Origin: Hydrogenophaga sp. | GTDB taxonomy: Bacteria; Pseudomonadota; Gammaproteobacteria; Burkholderiales; Burkholderiaceae_C | Direction of reading: 5' to 3' | Length of the DNA stretch: 61,022 nt | Assembly (NCBI RefSeq): GCF_019264445.1 | Contig: NZ_JAHVAB010000017.1 | Location: 1 to 61,022 of the forward strand | Shown: positions 54,084-61,022 of the stretch, one piece after another | Layout of the letters: each line of letters opens with the position of its first letter | Position numbering within the stretch: the stretch's first letter is position 1 | Notes under the pieces: model-generated | Seen by the model: only the letters and a program-made list of their open reading frames with translations | Database searches by the model: none | What the model was told of the DNA's origin: nothing | Program-made: the position numbers and the translations under genes

Positions 54084-54512
54084 ATGTACGCCGTCAACGT
54101 TCGAGACCATTTCATGATCGCCCACAGCTTCCAGGGAGCGGTGTTCGGCCCTGCGCAGCGCATGCACGGCGCCACCTACGTGGTGGACCTCGAATTGCGC
54201 CGCCAGGCGCTGGACGCCGACGGCATCGTGGTAGACATCGGCCTGGCCACGCAGGTGCTGCGCGAAGAGCTGGCCGCGCTGAACTTCCAGAACCTCGATG
54301 ACATGCCCGAGTTCAAGGGCCGCAACACCACCACCGAATTTCTCTCGCGCGTGATCTTCGACCGCATCGCGGCGCGCATCGCCGCGGGCGCGCTCGGCGT
54401 GCAGGCGCTGCCTACAGTTGGCTCGCCCGGTCTGCAGCACATGCGCGTGACGCTGCACGAATCGCATGTGGCCTGGGCTTCCTACGAAGGCGCCTTGCCC
54501 GCCACCGCCTGA
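54084..54512 (+). CDS. Divergent 6-pyruvoyl-tetrahydropterin synthase / QueD-like protein
   Basis: A 142-residue T-fold protein of the PTPS/6-carboxytetrahydropterin synthase family. The order of conserved segments is kept: His14 in DHFMIAHSF, His28 in [14 protein letters not shown], then [18 protein letters not shown] and a C-terminal [15 protein letters not shown]. In QueD the motif reads C-x3-H-G-H. Here the position of the catalytic Cys is Ala24, and that of the third zinc-binding His is Ala30 (HGA instead of HGH). It is therefore unlikely to be a normal QueD or PTPS and may use another substrate or mechanism. Four bases separate its stop from the glycosyltransferase start. Confidence 0.82.
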   Translation: MYAVNVRDHFMIAHSFQGAVFGPAQRMHGATYVVDLELRRQALDADGIVVDIGLATQVLREELAALNFQNLDDMPEFKGRNTTTEFLSRVIFDRIAARIAAGALGVQALPTVGSPGLQHMRVTLHESHVAWASYEGALPATA

Positions 54513-54515
54513 ACC

Positions 54516-55571
54516 ATGCCGGCCGCCCGCGACTGCCACTTCCTGCTGCCGGGCGACTGGCACACCCCCACGGGTGGCTACACCTACGACCGTCGGCTGG
54601 CCCTGGCGCTGCGCGAGGCTGGCTGGGCGGTCACCCCGCGGGTGCTCGAAGGCGCCTGGCCGTGGCCCGACGAGGTGGACCTGGCCTCCGCCGCGCGCCA
54701 CATCGCCGCCTTGCCCGACGGCGCGCGGGTGGTCGCCGATGGCCTGGCGTTCGGCACGCTGGCCGCTGTGGTGAAGCCGCACGCGCGCCGCTTGCGCTGG
54801 CTGGCGCTGGTGCACCACCCGCTGCACCTCGAAACCGGTCTGGACGTGGCCGACAGCGCACGCCTGCGCGCCAGCGAAGCACAAGCCCTCCAGCTCGCGC
54901 GGCAGGTGGTCGTGACCAGCCGGCGCACGGTGGGCGAGGTGGTGGCACTGGGTGTGCCGCCCGCGCGCCTGGCGGTGGTGGAGCCGGGGACCGATCCCGT
55001 GCCGATGCCAGCGGCCGCTGCGCGCCCCGGCATGCCGGTGCAGCTGCTGTGCGTGGCCACGCTCACGCCGCGCAAGGGCCACGCCGTGCTGCTGCAGGCG
55101 CTTGCCGGCTTGCAGCACCACCGCTGGGTGCTGCACATCGTGGGCAGCGCGGAGCGCGACCCCGGCACCAGCGCCCGCCTGCGCGCGCTGGCCGCGCCGC
55201 TGGACGAGCGCGTGGTGTGGCACGGTGAATTGCCCGGCGCGGCCTTGCACGCGCACTACGCAGCGGCTGACGTTTTCGTGTTGCCCTCGTTCTACGAGGG
55301 CTACGGCATGGTGGTGGCCGAGGCCATCGCGCACGGCCTGCCGGTGGTCACTACCGATGGCGGTGCGTTGGCCGACACGCTGCCACCCGCCGCGGGCCTG
55401 CAAGTGCCTGCTGGCGATGTGCCGGCGCTGCAGGCCGCGCTCGACCGGGTGCTGAGCGACCCCGCGCTGCGCGCACGCCTGGCCAACGGCGCGCGCGAGG
55501 CCGCCGCCGCGCTGCCCACCTGGGCGCAGCAGGCGGCGCGCTTTGCCACCGTGCTGGAGAACCTGACATGA
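54516..55571 (+). CDS. Glycosyltransferase family 4-type enzyme
   Basis: A 351-residue GT-B glycosyltransferase. The N-terminal domain begins CHFLLPGDWHTPTGGYTYDR. The C-terminal domain carries LLCVATLTPRKGHAVLLQAL and the donor-binding EX7E motif in PSFYEGYGMVVAEAIAHGLP, then VVTTDGGALADTLP. It transfers a sugar from a nucleotide donor, probably to a small molecule made by the neighbouring enzymes. It is coupled by a 4-bp overlap to the methyltransferase. Confidence 0.87.
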   Translation: MPAARDCHFLLPGDWHTPTGGYTYDRRLALALREAGWAVTPRVLEGAWPWPDEVDLASAARHIAALPDGARVVADGLAFGTLAAVVKPHARRLRWLALVHHPLHLETGLDVADSARLRASEAQALQLARQVVVTSRRTVGEVVALGVPPARLAVVEPGTDPVPMPAAAARPGMPVQLLCVATLTPRKGHAVLLQALAGLQHHRWVLHIVGSAERDPGTSARLRALAAPLDERVVWHGELPGAALHAHYAAADVFVLPSFYEGYGMVVAEAIAHGLPVVTTDGGALADTLPPAAGLQVPAGDVPALQAALDRVLSDPALRARLANGAREAAAALPTWAQQAARFATVLENLT

Positions 55572-56464
55572 GCGAAGACATGAGCGAAGAACGCTTCAGC
55601 GCCGACTGGCTGCAACAGCGCGAACCGTTTGACACCGCCGCGCGCAACGCCGCCGCAGAGCGTTTGCAACCCGGCACACAGCTGGCGCAACAGCGTCCAG
55701 CGCCGGGCAAGCCCTGGCGTGTGATCGACCTGGCCTGCGGCACCGGAGCCAACCTGCGCTGGCTCGCACCGCACCTGGGTGGCGCGCAGCAATGGCTGGT
55801 GGTCGACCACGACGAGCTGCTGCTGCAATGCTGGCCAGAGCGCCTGGGCCTTGCGCCCCAAGCCCTGGACGCACCGTTGCACTGGTCTGGCGCCGGCTTT
55901 GAGGCGGCCATCGTGCGCCAGCCGCTGGACCTGGCCGCGCACTTGGAGACGCTGCCCTGGCGCGCCGCCCATCTCGTCACCGCCTCGGCCTTGCTGGATC
56001 TCGTCAGTGGGCCATGGCTGCGGCGGCTGGTGGCGCAGGCCGTGGGCGCGCGCGTGGCGATGCTCTTCACCCTCAGCGTGGACGGGCGCCACGACTGGAC
56101 GCCCAGCGACCGGCTGGACGCCACGGTGGGCCAGCTGTTTGGCGCGCACCAGCGGCGCGACAAGGGCTTTGGCCCCGCGCTGGGCGCGCACGCCGTGCCC
56201 GCCTTGCGGCGCGCGTTGCAAGGCAGCGGCTACCGCGTGTTCACCGCGCCGAGCCACTGGCAGATCGACGGCCGCGACGGTGAACAGGCCGCCCGGCTGC
56301 AGGCCGCGCTCGTCCAGGGCATGGCCAATGCCGCCGCCGAACAAGACCCGGCACAGGCCGCCGCGGTGGCTGCCTGGCAGCAGCGGCGGCACGCGGTGTG
56401 CGCTACCGCGCGCGTGTGCGTGGGTCATGTGGATGTGCTGGCCCTGCCGCCGGCCAGCCGCTGA
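55568..56464 (+). CDS. Class I SAM-dependent methyltransferase
   Basis: A 298-residue methyltransferase. Motif I is WRVIDLACGTGANLRWLAPH, followed by WLVVDHDELLLQCWPERL. The second half has ITPSDRLDATVGQLF-like spacing and HWQIDGRDGEQAARLQAAL. The substrate is unknown; from its position it methylates a product of the PTPS/glycosyltransferase pathway. The gene ends nine bases before the stop of the RibD-type reductase gene, which converges on it. Confidence 0.82.
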   Translation: MSEDMSEERFSADWLQQREPFDTAARNAAAERLQPGTQLAQQRPAPGKPWRVIDLACGTGANLRWLAPHLGGAQQWLVVDHDELLLQCWPERLGLAPQALDAPLHWSGAGFEAAIVRQPLDLAAHLETLPWRAAHLVTASALLDLVSGPWLRRLVAQAVGARVAMLFTLSVDGRHDWTPSDRLDATVGQLFGAHQRRDKGFGPALGAHAVPALRRALQGSGYRVFTAPSHWQIDGRDGEQAARLQAALVQGMANAAAEQDPAQAAAVAAWQQRRHAVCATARVCVGHVDVLALPPASR

Positions 56465-56473
56465 ACTGCGCGC

Positions 56474-57457
56474 TCAGTTGCCCGGCCGGTGCCCGCTGAG
56501 GTCCAGGTCCCACAGCATGTCTTCGCCCAGCGAGAGCGTGCGTGCCGGCGGGCGAGGGCAGTCGGCCATCACGTCGTGCGCGGGCGCGCGCAGGCCGCGC
56601 CGGCCCTGGCCGATCAGCACCGGCGCCACCACCAGGTGCAGGCGGTGCAGCACACCCGCCGTGAAGAAGCGCGACACCGTCATGCCGCCACCTTCGACGA
56701 ACAGCATGCGCAAACCCCGCGCGGCCAGCGCCTGCACCACGCGCTCGGGGTGGTAGCCCTGCTGCGCGTCTTGTGCGTCGAGCAATCCGTCCACGGCCAG
56801 CACCTCGGCGGCGTGTGGGCCGCGCGCGCTGCCCAGCCGGGCCCGGGCCGCGGCGGCATGGTGCGTGTCGCACACCCACAGCGAATGCGCCTGCGCGTCG
56901 CGGAACACGCGCGACTGCCCATCCAGCCGCGCGGCCGGGTCCACCACCACGCGGGTCGGTTGCGGGCCGGGCACGCGGCGCGTGGTCAGCTGCGGGTTGT
57001 CGATGGCCACCGTGCCCGCACCCACCAGCACCGCGTCGCACAGGGCGCGCAGGCGGTGCAGGTGCAGCAGGCAGTGCGGCCCGTTGACGTAATACGAGTC
57101 GCCCGTGGCCGTGGCCACGAAGCCGTCCAGACTCTGGCCGAGCTGCGCCACCAGCCAGGGCGCGGCGCCCGGGGCATGCCGCGCGTCGAGCAGCGGCTTG
57201 TAGAGCTGGAACAACTCATCGCGGCGGGCACTGCCTTCGTCGGCCAGCTGCCAGCCTTGCCGGGCACACCAGCGCAGCGGTGCCGCCGCATGGCCCGATG
57301 CGCGCAGCTGCAGCATCTGTTGCCACAGCGCGGGCCAGTCGGCCGGGATGTCGTCGACCGCCGTGGGGGCCTGCCGGGCCGGGGAGGGCTGCTGCGTGGG
57401 AGAGACCATCGGGCCATCATCGCCGGCACGCAGGGCGGGCATGAAACGTGGGGTCAT
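56474..57457 (-). CDS. RibD C-terminal-type (dihydrofolate reductase fold) reductase
   Basis: A 327-residue protein. The first 95 residues are an unassigned extension (DDIPADWPALWQQMLQLRAS). From about residue 98 it has the RibD_C/DHFR-like domain: WLVAQLGQSLDGFVATATGD, LCDAVLVGAGTVAIDNPQLT, TRVVVDPAARLDGQSRVFR, MLFVEGGGMTVSRFFTAGVL and LHLVVAPVLIGQGRRGLR. Such domains reduce the ribosyl side chain of 2,5-diamino-6-ribosylamino-pyrimidinone in riboflavin synthesis or act on related pteridines. There is no deaminase domain, and riboflavin genes are not adjacent, so a specialised reductase is more likely. Confidence 0.82.
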   Translation of the reverse strand: MTPRFMPALRAGDDGPMVSPTQQPSPARQAPTAVDDIPADWPALWQQMLQLRASGHAAAPLRWCARQGWQLADEGSARRDELFQLYKPLLDARHAPGAAPWLVAQLGQSLDGFVATATGDSYYVNGPHCLLHLHRLRALCDAVLVGAGTVAIDNPQLTTRRVPGPQPTRVVVDPAARLDGQSRVFRDAQAHSLWVCDTHHAAAARARLGSARGPHAAEVLAVDGLLDAQDAQQGYHPERVVQALAARGLRMLFVEGGGMTVSRFFTAGVLHRLHLVVAPVLIGQGRRGLRAPAHDVMADCPRPPARTLSLGEDMLWDLDLSGHRPGN

Positions 57458-58023
57458 TTCCAGTTCGGGGTGTAGTAAGGGTCGTCGGTGGACGCGTTGC
57501 CAGGCGTCGCGTTCCAGGGCGCCGCCGGCAGGGCGGAGGCGATCACCACGCAAGCCAGCGCCATGGGCAGCAGGCTCGCTGCCGACACCACCACGCCGGA
57601 CGCAGGCCGCCACCACGACCACAGGCCCGGCACGGCGCTGGCCGTGGCCACCATCAGCGCCAGCTGCGCGAGCAGCAACGAACCGCCGAGCGCGGCGGTG
57701 GCGGCCAGCGCCAGCGACATCACCGCCAACAGGCCGGCCATCACGATCCCGCGCGCGCGAGGCACCGCGACGCCCGGGGTTCGCCACGCCAGCAGCACGG
57801 CCACCGCCACACCCGCGCAGGCGATCCAGGGCACCTGCTGGGCGCGCGCGCCGGGCGGCCACACGTAACCGGGAAACCAGGCCCAGGCCAGCAGCAAGCC
57901 CAGGCCGGCGCCCAGCGCGGCCCGGTGCGGCCCACCCACGCGCAGCGCCACGGCCACGCCGAACATGCTCAGCAGCAGCGGCAGCACGAGGCTCTGAAAG
58001 GCGGGGTGGTTCAAAAGGTCCAT
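57454..58023 (-). CDS. Unknown integral membrane protein
   Basis: A 189-residue protein with five or six hydrophobic segments (FQSLVLPLLLSMFGVAVALR, ALGAGLGLLLAWAWFPGYVW, WIACAGVAVAVLLAWR, IVMAGLLAVMSLALAATAAL, ASLLPMALACVVIASALPAA) and a short polar tail ending DDPYYTPNWK. I recognise no family. It may anchor or export the product of the neighbouring cluster. The ATGA overlap with the RibD-type gene shows the two are translated together. Confidence 0.7.
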   Translation of the reverse strand: MDLLNHPAFQSLVLPLLLSMFGVAVALRVGGPHRAALGAGLGLLLAWAWFPGYVWPPGARAQQVPWIACAGVAVAVLLAWRTPGVAVPRARGIVMAGLLAVMSLALAATAALGGSLLLAQLALMVATASAVPGLWSWWRPASGVVVSAASLLPMALACVVIASALPAAPWNATPGNASTDDPYYTPNWK

Positions 58024-58176
58024 GACATGGCCGAGGAGGGGACAGCGGGGTGAGGGGGTTCAGGGCGCCGGTGCAACGTACACCGGCCGGCATGGCGTGT
58101 CCATGGTTGGATACACCAACGCGACCGACCGCAAGGGATGCAAGCCGTTACATTGGCCCCCAGCCCAGGAGCCCGC

Positions 58177-58803
58177 ATGTACCTGCCCCCGCATTTCAAC
58201 GCCAAAGACCCCGCCATCGCACTCGAGCTGATGCGCACACACCCGTTCGCCAGCCTCATTTCCACCGACGACGAAGGTCTGCCCTTCGTGACGCACCTGC
58301 CGCTGCACCTGTTGGAAGAGGCCGGCGGTCTCCGGTTGCTCGGCCATTGCGCCAAACCCAACCCCCACGGCCGCTACCTGCGCGATCGCCCCCGTGCGGT
58401 GGTGACGTTTCTCGGCCCCCACGCCTACATGACACCGCGCGTCTACCCCGACCTCGTTCGCGTGCCGACCTGGAACTACCTGGCCGTGCACGCGACGGTG
58501 GAGGCCACGTTGCGCGAAGACTTTGACGACAAGGACCGCCTGCTCAAGCACCTGATCCACGACCACGACCCCGCTTACGCCGATCAATGGCGTGGCCTGG
58601 CGCAGGACTACCAGCACAAGATGATGCAAGGCATCACGGCGTTCGAGCTTCGCGTGACGCATCTGCAGTGCAAGGTCAAGGTCAACCAGCACCGCCCGGA
58701 GGCACATGCCGGCATGCTCGCGGCCTACGAGGCCGGCAACGCCGACGAGCGGGCGCTGGCGGGCTGGATGCGCCGACTGGGGCTGGCGGGCCACGTTGCC
58801 TGA
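58177..58803 (+). CDS. PaiB-like FMN-binding regulator
   Basis: A 208-residue protein of the PaiB (FMN-binding negative transcriptional regulator) family. Typical features are MYLPPHFNAKDPAIALELMR, THPFASLISTDDEGLPFVTH, LGHCAKPNPHGRYLRDRPRA and the core TPRVYPDLVRVPTWNYLAVH. The split-barrel fold binds FMN; PaiB represses sporulation and protease genes in Bacillus, but proteobacterial homologues are often simply flavin proteins. The ATG 58177 has a CCAGGAGC ribosome site. It is divergent from the membrane-protein gene. Confidence 0.92.
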   Translation: MYLPPHFNAKDPAIALELMRTHPFASLISTDDEGLPFVTHLPLHLLEEAGGLRLLGHCAKPNPHGRYLRDRPRAVVTFLGPHAYMTPRVYPDLVRVPTWNYLAVHATVEATLREDFDDKDRLLKHLIHDHDPAYADQWRGLAQDYQHKMMQGITAFELRVTHLQCKVKVNQHRPEAHAGMLAAYEAGNADERALAGWMRRLGLAGHVA

Positions 58804-58895
58804 GCGCGGCGTGGACGGAAAACACACCGATATTTACACTAACGGCGTCTGAACTTTCTGCGCCTGCAGCAGGTCCACCCCCGACGCCACACCCT

Positions 58896-59645
58896 ATGTC
58901 TGCCCCGTCCTTCATGTCCGTGCGCTCCCTGTTGTCAACCGTGCCGCGTCCGCTGGTCCTGGCCGCCGGGCTCGTCTTGGGCCTGCCATCGGGTGCGCGC
59001 GCCGAAGCCCCGGCGCCGCTGGCGGCCCCCACGCAACAACTCGCCGCTGTCGACCCACGCTGGAGCGCGAGCCTGGAGGCCTTTGCCGCCGCCGATCTCA
59101 AACAGGCCCCCCTGCCGGGTGGCGTGGTGTTCGTCGGCAGTTCGTCCATCCGCCTGTGGAACGACCTCGAAACCAGCTTTGCAGACCAGCCCGTGGTGAT
59201 CAAGCGCGGCTTTGGCGGCTCGCAGCTGCTGGACTGCGTGAAGCTGGTGAACCGCCTGGTGCTGCCCTACAAGCCGCGCATGGTCGTGGTGTACGCCGGC
59301 GAGAACGATCTGGCCGAAGGCGCCAGCCCCCGTGACGTGGCGGAGCGTTTCACGGCCTTCGTGCGCGCCGTCAAGGCCGGGTTGCCCGACAGCCGCATCG
59401 CGTTCGTGTCGATCAAGCCCAGCCCTTCGCGCGCGGGCATGATCGCCGCAGTGCGCGAGACCAACGAGCTCATCAAGGCCTACAGCACCACCGAACCCCA
59501 GCTCGATTTCATCGACGTGTTCTCGTCCATGCTCGACGTGAACGGCCAACCGCGTGGCGAATTGTTTCTGGGGGATCGCCTGCACCTCAACGCCGAAGGC
59601 TACGCGTTGTGGCAGCGCATCATTGCCCTGCACCTGAAGGGCTGA
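58896..59645 (+). CDS. Exported SGNH/GDSL-type hydrolase
   Basis: A 249-residue exported esterase-like protein. A signal peptide (RSLLSTVPRPLVLAAGLVLG, with a cleavage near GARA) is followed by GDSL blocks: VVFVGSSSIRLWNDLETSFA (block I with the catalytic Ser), RGFGGSQLLDCVK (block II Gly), MVVVYAGENDLAEGASPRDV (block III with the Asn) and FLGDRLHLNAEGYALW (block V with Asp and His). The natural ester is unknown. An ATG six codons downstream is a second possible start. The last 26 bp overlap the OpgC-like gene on the other strand. Confidence 0.88.
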   Translation: MSAPSFMSVRSLLSTVPRPLVLAAGLVLGLPSGARAEAPAPLAAPTQQLAAVDPRWSASLEAFAAADLKQAPLPGGVVFVGSSSIRLWNDLETSFADQPVVIKRGFGGSQLLDCVKLVNRLVLPYKPRMVVVYAGENDLAEGASPRDVAERFTAFVRAVKAGLPDSRIAFVSIKPSPSRAGMIAAVRETNELIKAYSTTEPQLDFIDVFSSMLDVNGQPRGELFLGDRLHLNAEGYALWQRIIALHLKG

Positions 59646-60795
59646 GTACATTGCCTGGAGGGTGTGCCCTGCGATCGCGTCGCAGGGCTGCGCGGCGGTC
59701 CCGCGCCAGCGACAGGCGCGCCACCACCCACAGCGCATAGAAACCCACAAACAGGATCAGCGCATCCACCGACCAGGGGCGCCCGGGCCGGCTGGCCCCG
59801 AACATCGCCAGCGCCAGCAGGGCCACCACCAGGTGGGCACAAAACACAGGCAAGGCCGCCTTGCCCAGGGTTTCCAGCGGGCGCCAGCGCGGCGCGTGCT
59901 GCTTGAGCCAGTCGCTGTAGTGCATCACGAGCACCAGCAGGGCCAGCAGGTTGATGAGCCGCAATGGGCCGAGGTGCCATTTGTCGAACATCAGGTTGAC
60001 CGCCGAGCCTGCGGGCATGGGGGTTTGGCCCACCGCATGGCGCCACACCAGGGCGAACAGGGCCAGCGCGAGCGCGCCGATCACCATCCAGCGCGGAAAC
60101 TGCGCCGCCACGTGGTCGGTCTGGCTGTGCGTGCACCCCAGCCAGAGGCCGATCACCCACAGGAGCTGCCAGGCGAAGATCTCAAAAGCCCCCATGTCCC
60201 GGTAGCGCAGCGGCATGTCGAACCAGCCGGTGGCCAGTTGGTACAGCGCCGGGCCCAGGCCGAACTGCGCCCCGAACCACAGCACCAGGCTGATCGCGAT
60301 CACGCCACGCCAGCCGTGGGCCATGCCATGCAGCAAGGCCAGTGGGCTCACCAGCATGAAGACGATGTAGATGGGCAGGATATCGAGCAGCGCCGGGCTG
60401 TACAGCAGCATGCTGGCGCTCACCGTGGCCACCACCGGGCGCTCGAGGAAGAAGCCGAGCAGGCCGGTGATGGCGTCTTCGCGGCTCAGCAGGCCAATGC
60501 CCGCGATGGCCGTGAAGGCAAACAGCACCAGCGCGAGCTGGCAGGCATAGAGCTTCAGGGCGCGGTTGAAGAAGGCGTTTTTCATCGCCTCGGTGCCGTG
60601 CTGATCGGCCTTGGTGGAGTACACGCGCCCGGCCATGTAGGCCGACAGCAGCACGAAGCCTTCGGCCGCCGACACGTAGCCCAGCGGCTGCCCCAGCGGG
60701 TCCGAGAGTCGGGTCGGGAGGTGGGTCAGCGTCATCAGCACGAGCATCAGGCCGCGCATCGCATCCAGCTCCCACTGGCGTTCGTCTTGTCTCAT
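59620..60795 (-). CDS. OpgC-domain membrane protein
   Basis: A 391-residue integral membrane protein with about ten helices and an OpgC-type start: RQWELDAMRGLMLVLMTLTH, followed by GYVSAAEGFVLLSAYMAGRV. OpgC modifies osmoregulated periplasmic glucans with succinyl groups in E. coli. Distant relatives carry other acyl or phosphoryl transfers, so the substrate is inferred only. No opgG/opgH genes are within the window. The C-terminus is rich in Arg and Asp (RDRRAALRRDRRAHPP). Confidence 0.8.
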   Translation of the reverse strand: MRQDERQWELDAMRGLMLVLMTLTHLPTRLSDPLGQPLGYVSAAEGFVLLSAYMAGRVYSTKADQHGTEAMKNAFFNRALKLYACQLALVLFAFTAIAGIGLLSREDAITGLLGFFLERPVVATVSASMLLYSPALLDILPIYIVFMLVSPLALLHGMAHGWRGVIAISLVLWFGAQFGLGPALYQLATGWFDMPLRYRDMGAFEIFAWQLLWVIGLWLGCTHSQTDHVAAQFPRWMVIGALALALFALVWRHAVGQTPMPAGSAVNLMFDKWHLGPLRLINLLALLVLVMHYSDWLKQHAPRWRPLETLGKAALPVFCAHLVVALLALAMFGASRPGRPWSVDALILFVGFYALWVVARLSLARDRRAALRRDRRAHPPGNVLSPSGAGQ

Positions 60796-60896
60796 GGCGG
60801 TGGCGTGTGGTCCCGGTGGAGGGCGCCACCCGGTGACGCGATCCAGGATGACGCGGCCGCCCCGCCGAAAGTTCCCCCGCGCCAGCGGGACAGGCG

Positions 60897-61022
60897 TCAG
60901 TGCGCCGGGTGGCGCGTGCGCGAGAAAGCGCGCAGCACACCGGTGCCGCGCGCGCGCTCGTCCAGCAGCATCGCCACAGCAAACAGCCCGGCAAAGGCCG
61001 CGAGCAGCAGCGCGACGTCGGT
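60897..61022 (-). CDS. 3' end of a gene running off the window
   Basis: The last 42 codons of a minus-strand frame that is open to the window edge. The 41-residue tail has a hydrophobic segment (ALLLAAFAGLFAVAMLL) followed by DERARGTGVLRAFSRTRHP and ends before a TGA. It looks like the C-terminal helix and basic tail of a membrane protein, but too little is visible to name it. The stop codon lies about 100 bp upstream of the OpgC-like gene on the same strand, so the two may be co-transcribed. Confidence 0.5.
   Translation of the reverse strand, partial: TDVALLLAAFAGLFAVAMLLDERARGTGVLRAFSRTRHPAH

Noticed and set aside
52125..55403. A minus-strand open frame of more than 1,000 codons
   Set aside because: It is antisense to the dehydrogenase, PTPS and glycosyltransferase genes, which have clear motifs. 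Only the part from 52916 down is a real gene (CDP-alcohol transferase). GC-rich DNA keeps antisense frames open.

Overview
The window is about 61 kb of GC-rich DNA, apart from the left end. It reads as chromosome of a betaproteobacterium, order Burkholderiales, most likely family Comamonadaceae (Hydrogenophaga-like). The evidence is the rimP-nusA-infB-rbfA-truB-typA order, the ratA-rnfH pair divergent from smpB, guaB and guaA, a yejABEF importer, FabI, and an AtzD/barbiturase-type ring-opening enzyme. The genus is inference; no rRNA or marker search was possible.

Layout. (1) 1-4944: a lower-GC accessory patch with an alpA / Gp2(YfjJ-like) / DUF3987(YfjI-like) trio of the kind found in CP4-57-like satellite prophages. 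It abuts tRNA-Ser(GGA), has no recognisable integrase, and includes about 860 bp without a gene. (2) 4945-16705: tRNA-Ser and its terminator, DUF2237, a stomatin/NfeD pair, an arginine/lysine/ornithine decarboxylase, a periplasmic-type ATP DNA ligase, fabI and the yejABEF oligopeptide importer. (3) 16719-26221: a predicted FNR-type promoter before two small membrane-protein genes, then the transcription/translation operon rimP-nusA-infB-rbfA-truB-typA. That operon starts with a promoter followed almost at once by an intrinsic terminator. (4) 26232-32153: a DMT exporter, an acyl-CoA hydratase/hydrolase, an ECF sigma / anti-sigma / lipoprotein operon with an ECF-type promoter, smpB, ratA-rnfH and a DUF4124 protein. 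(5) 32326-44573: guaB and guaA, separated by a nine-gene catabolic and transport island on the minus strand and a Phd/VapC-type toxin-antitoxin pair. The island holds a ring-opening amidohydrolase, amidase, flavin monooxygenase, VOC protein, ABC importer, DUF3225 protein and LysR regulator. (6) 44804-48869: a methionine-rich MxKDx peptide, a molybdopterin oxidoreductase and a cytochrome b, divergent from a two-component system. This resembles the MrpX-YedY1-YedZ1 hypochlorite-defence module. (7) 48959-58023: an FkbM methyltransferase, then facing operons: a CDP-alcohol transferase, a YceI protein and a membrane phospho-/sulfatase on one side; an MDR dehydrogenase, a divergent pterin synthase homologue, a glycosyltransferase and a methyltransferase on the other; and a RibD-type reductase with a membrane protein at the end. 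I infer a biosynthetic cluster for an unidentified modified pterin-like metabolite. (8) 58177-61022: a PaiB-like FMN protein, an SGNH hydrolase, an OpgC-like acyltransferase and the 3' end of one more gene.

The two best candidates for an undescribed system are the N-heterocycle catabolic island at 33848-42190 and the pterin-like cluster at 49760-58023. In the second, the PTPS homologue has lost both the catalytic-Cys position and one of the three zinc-binding His positions of the canonical enzymes.
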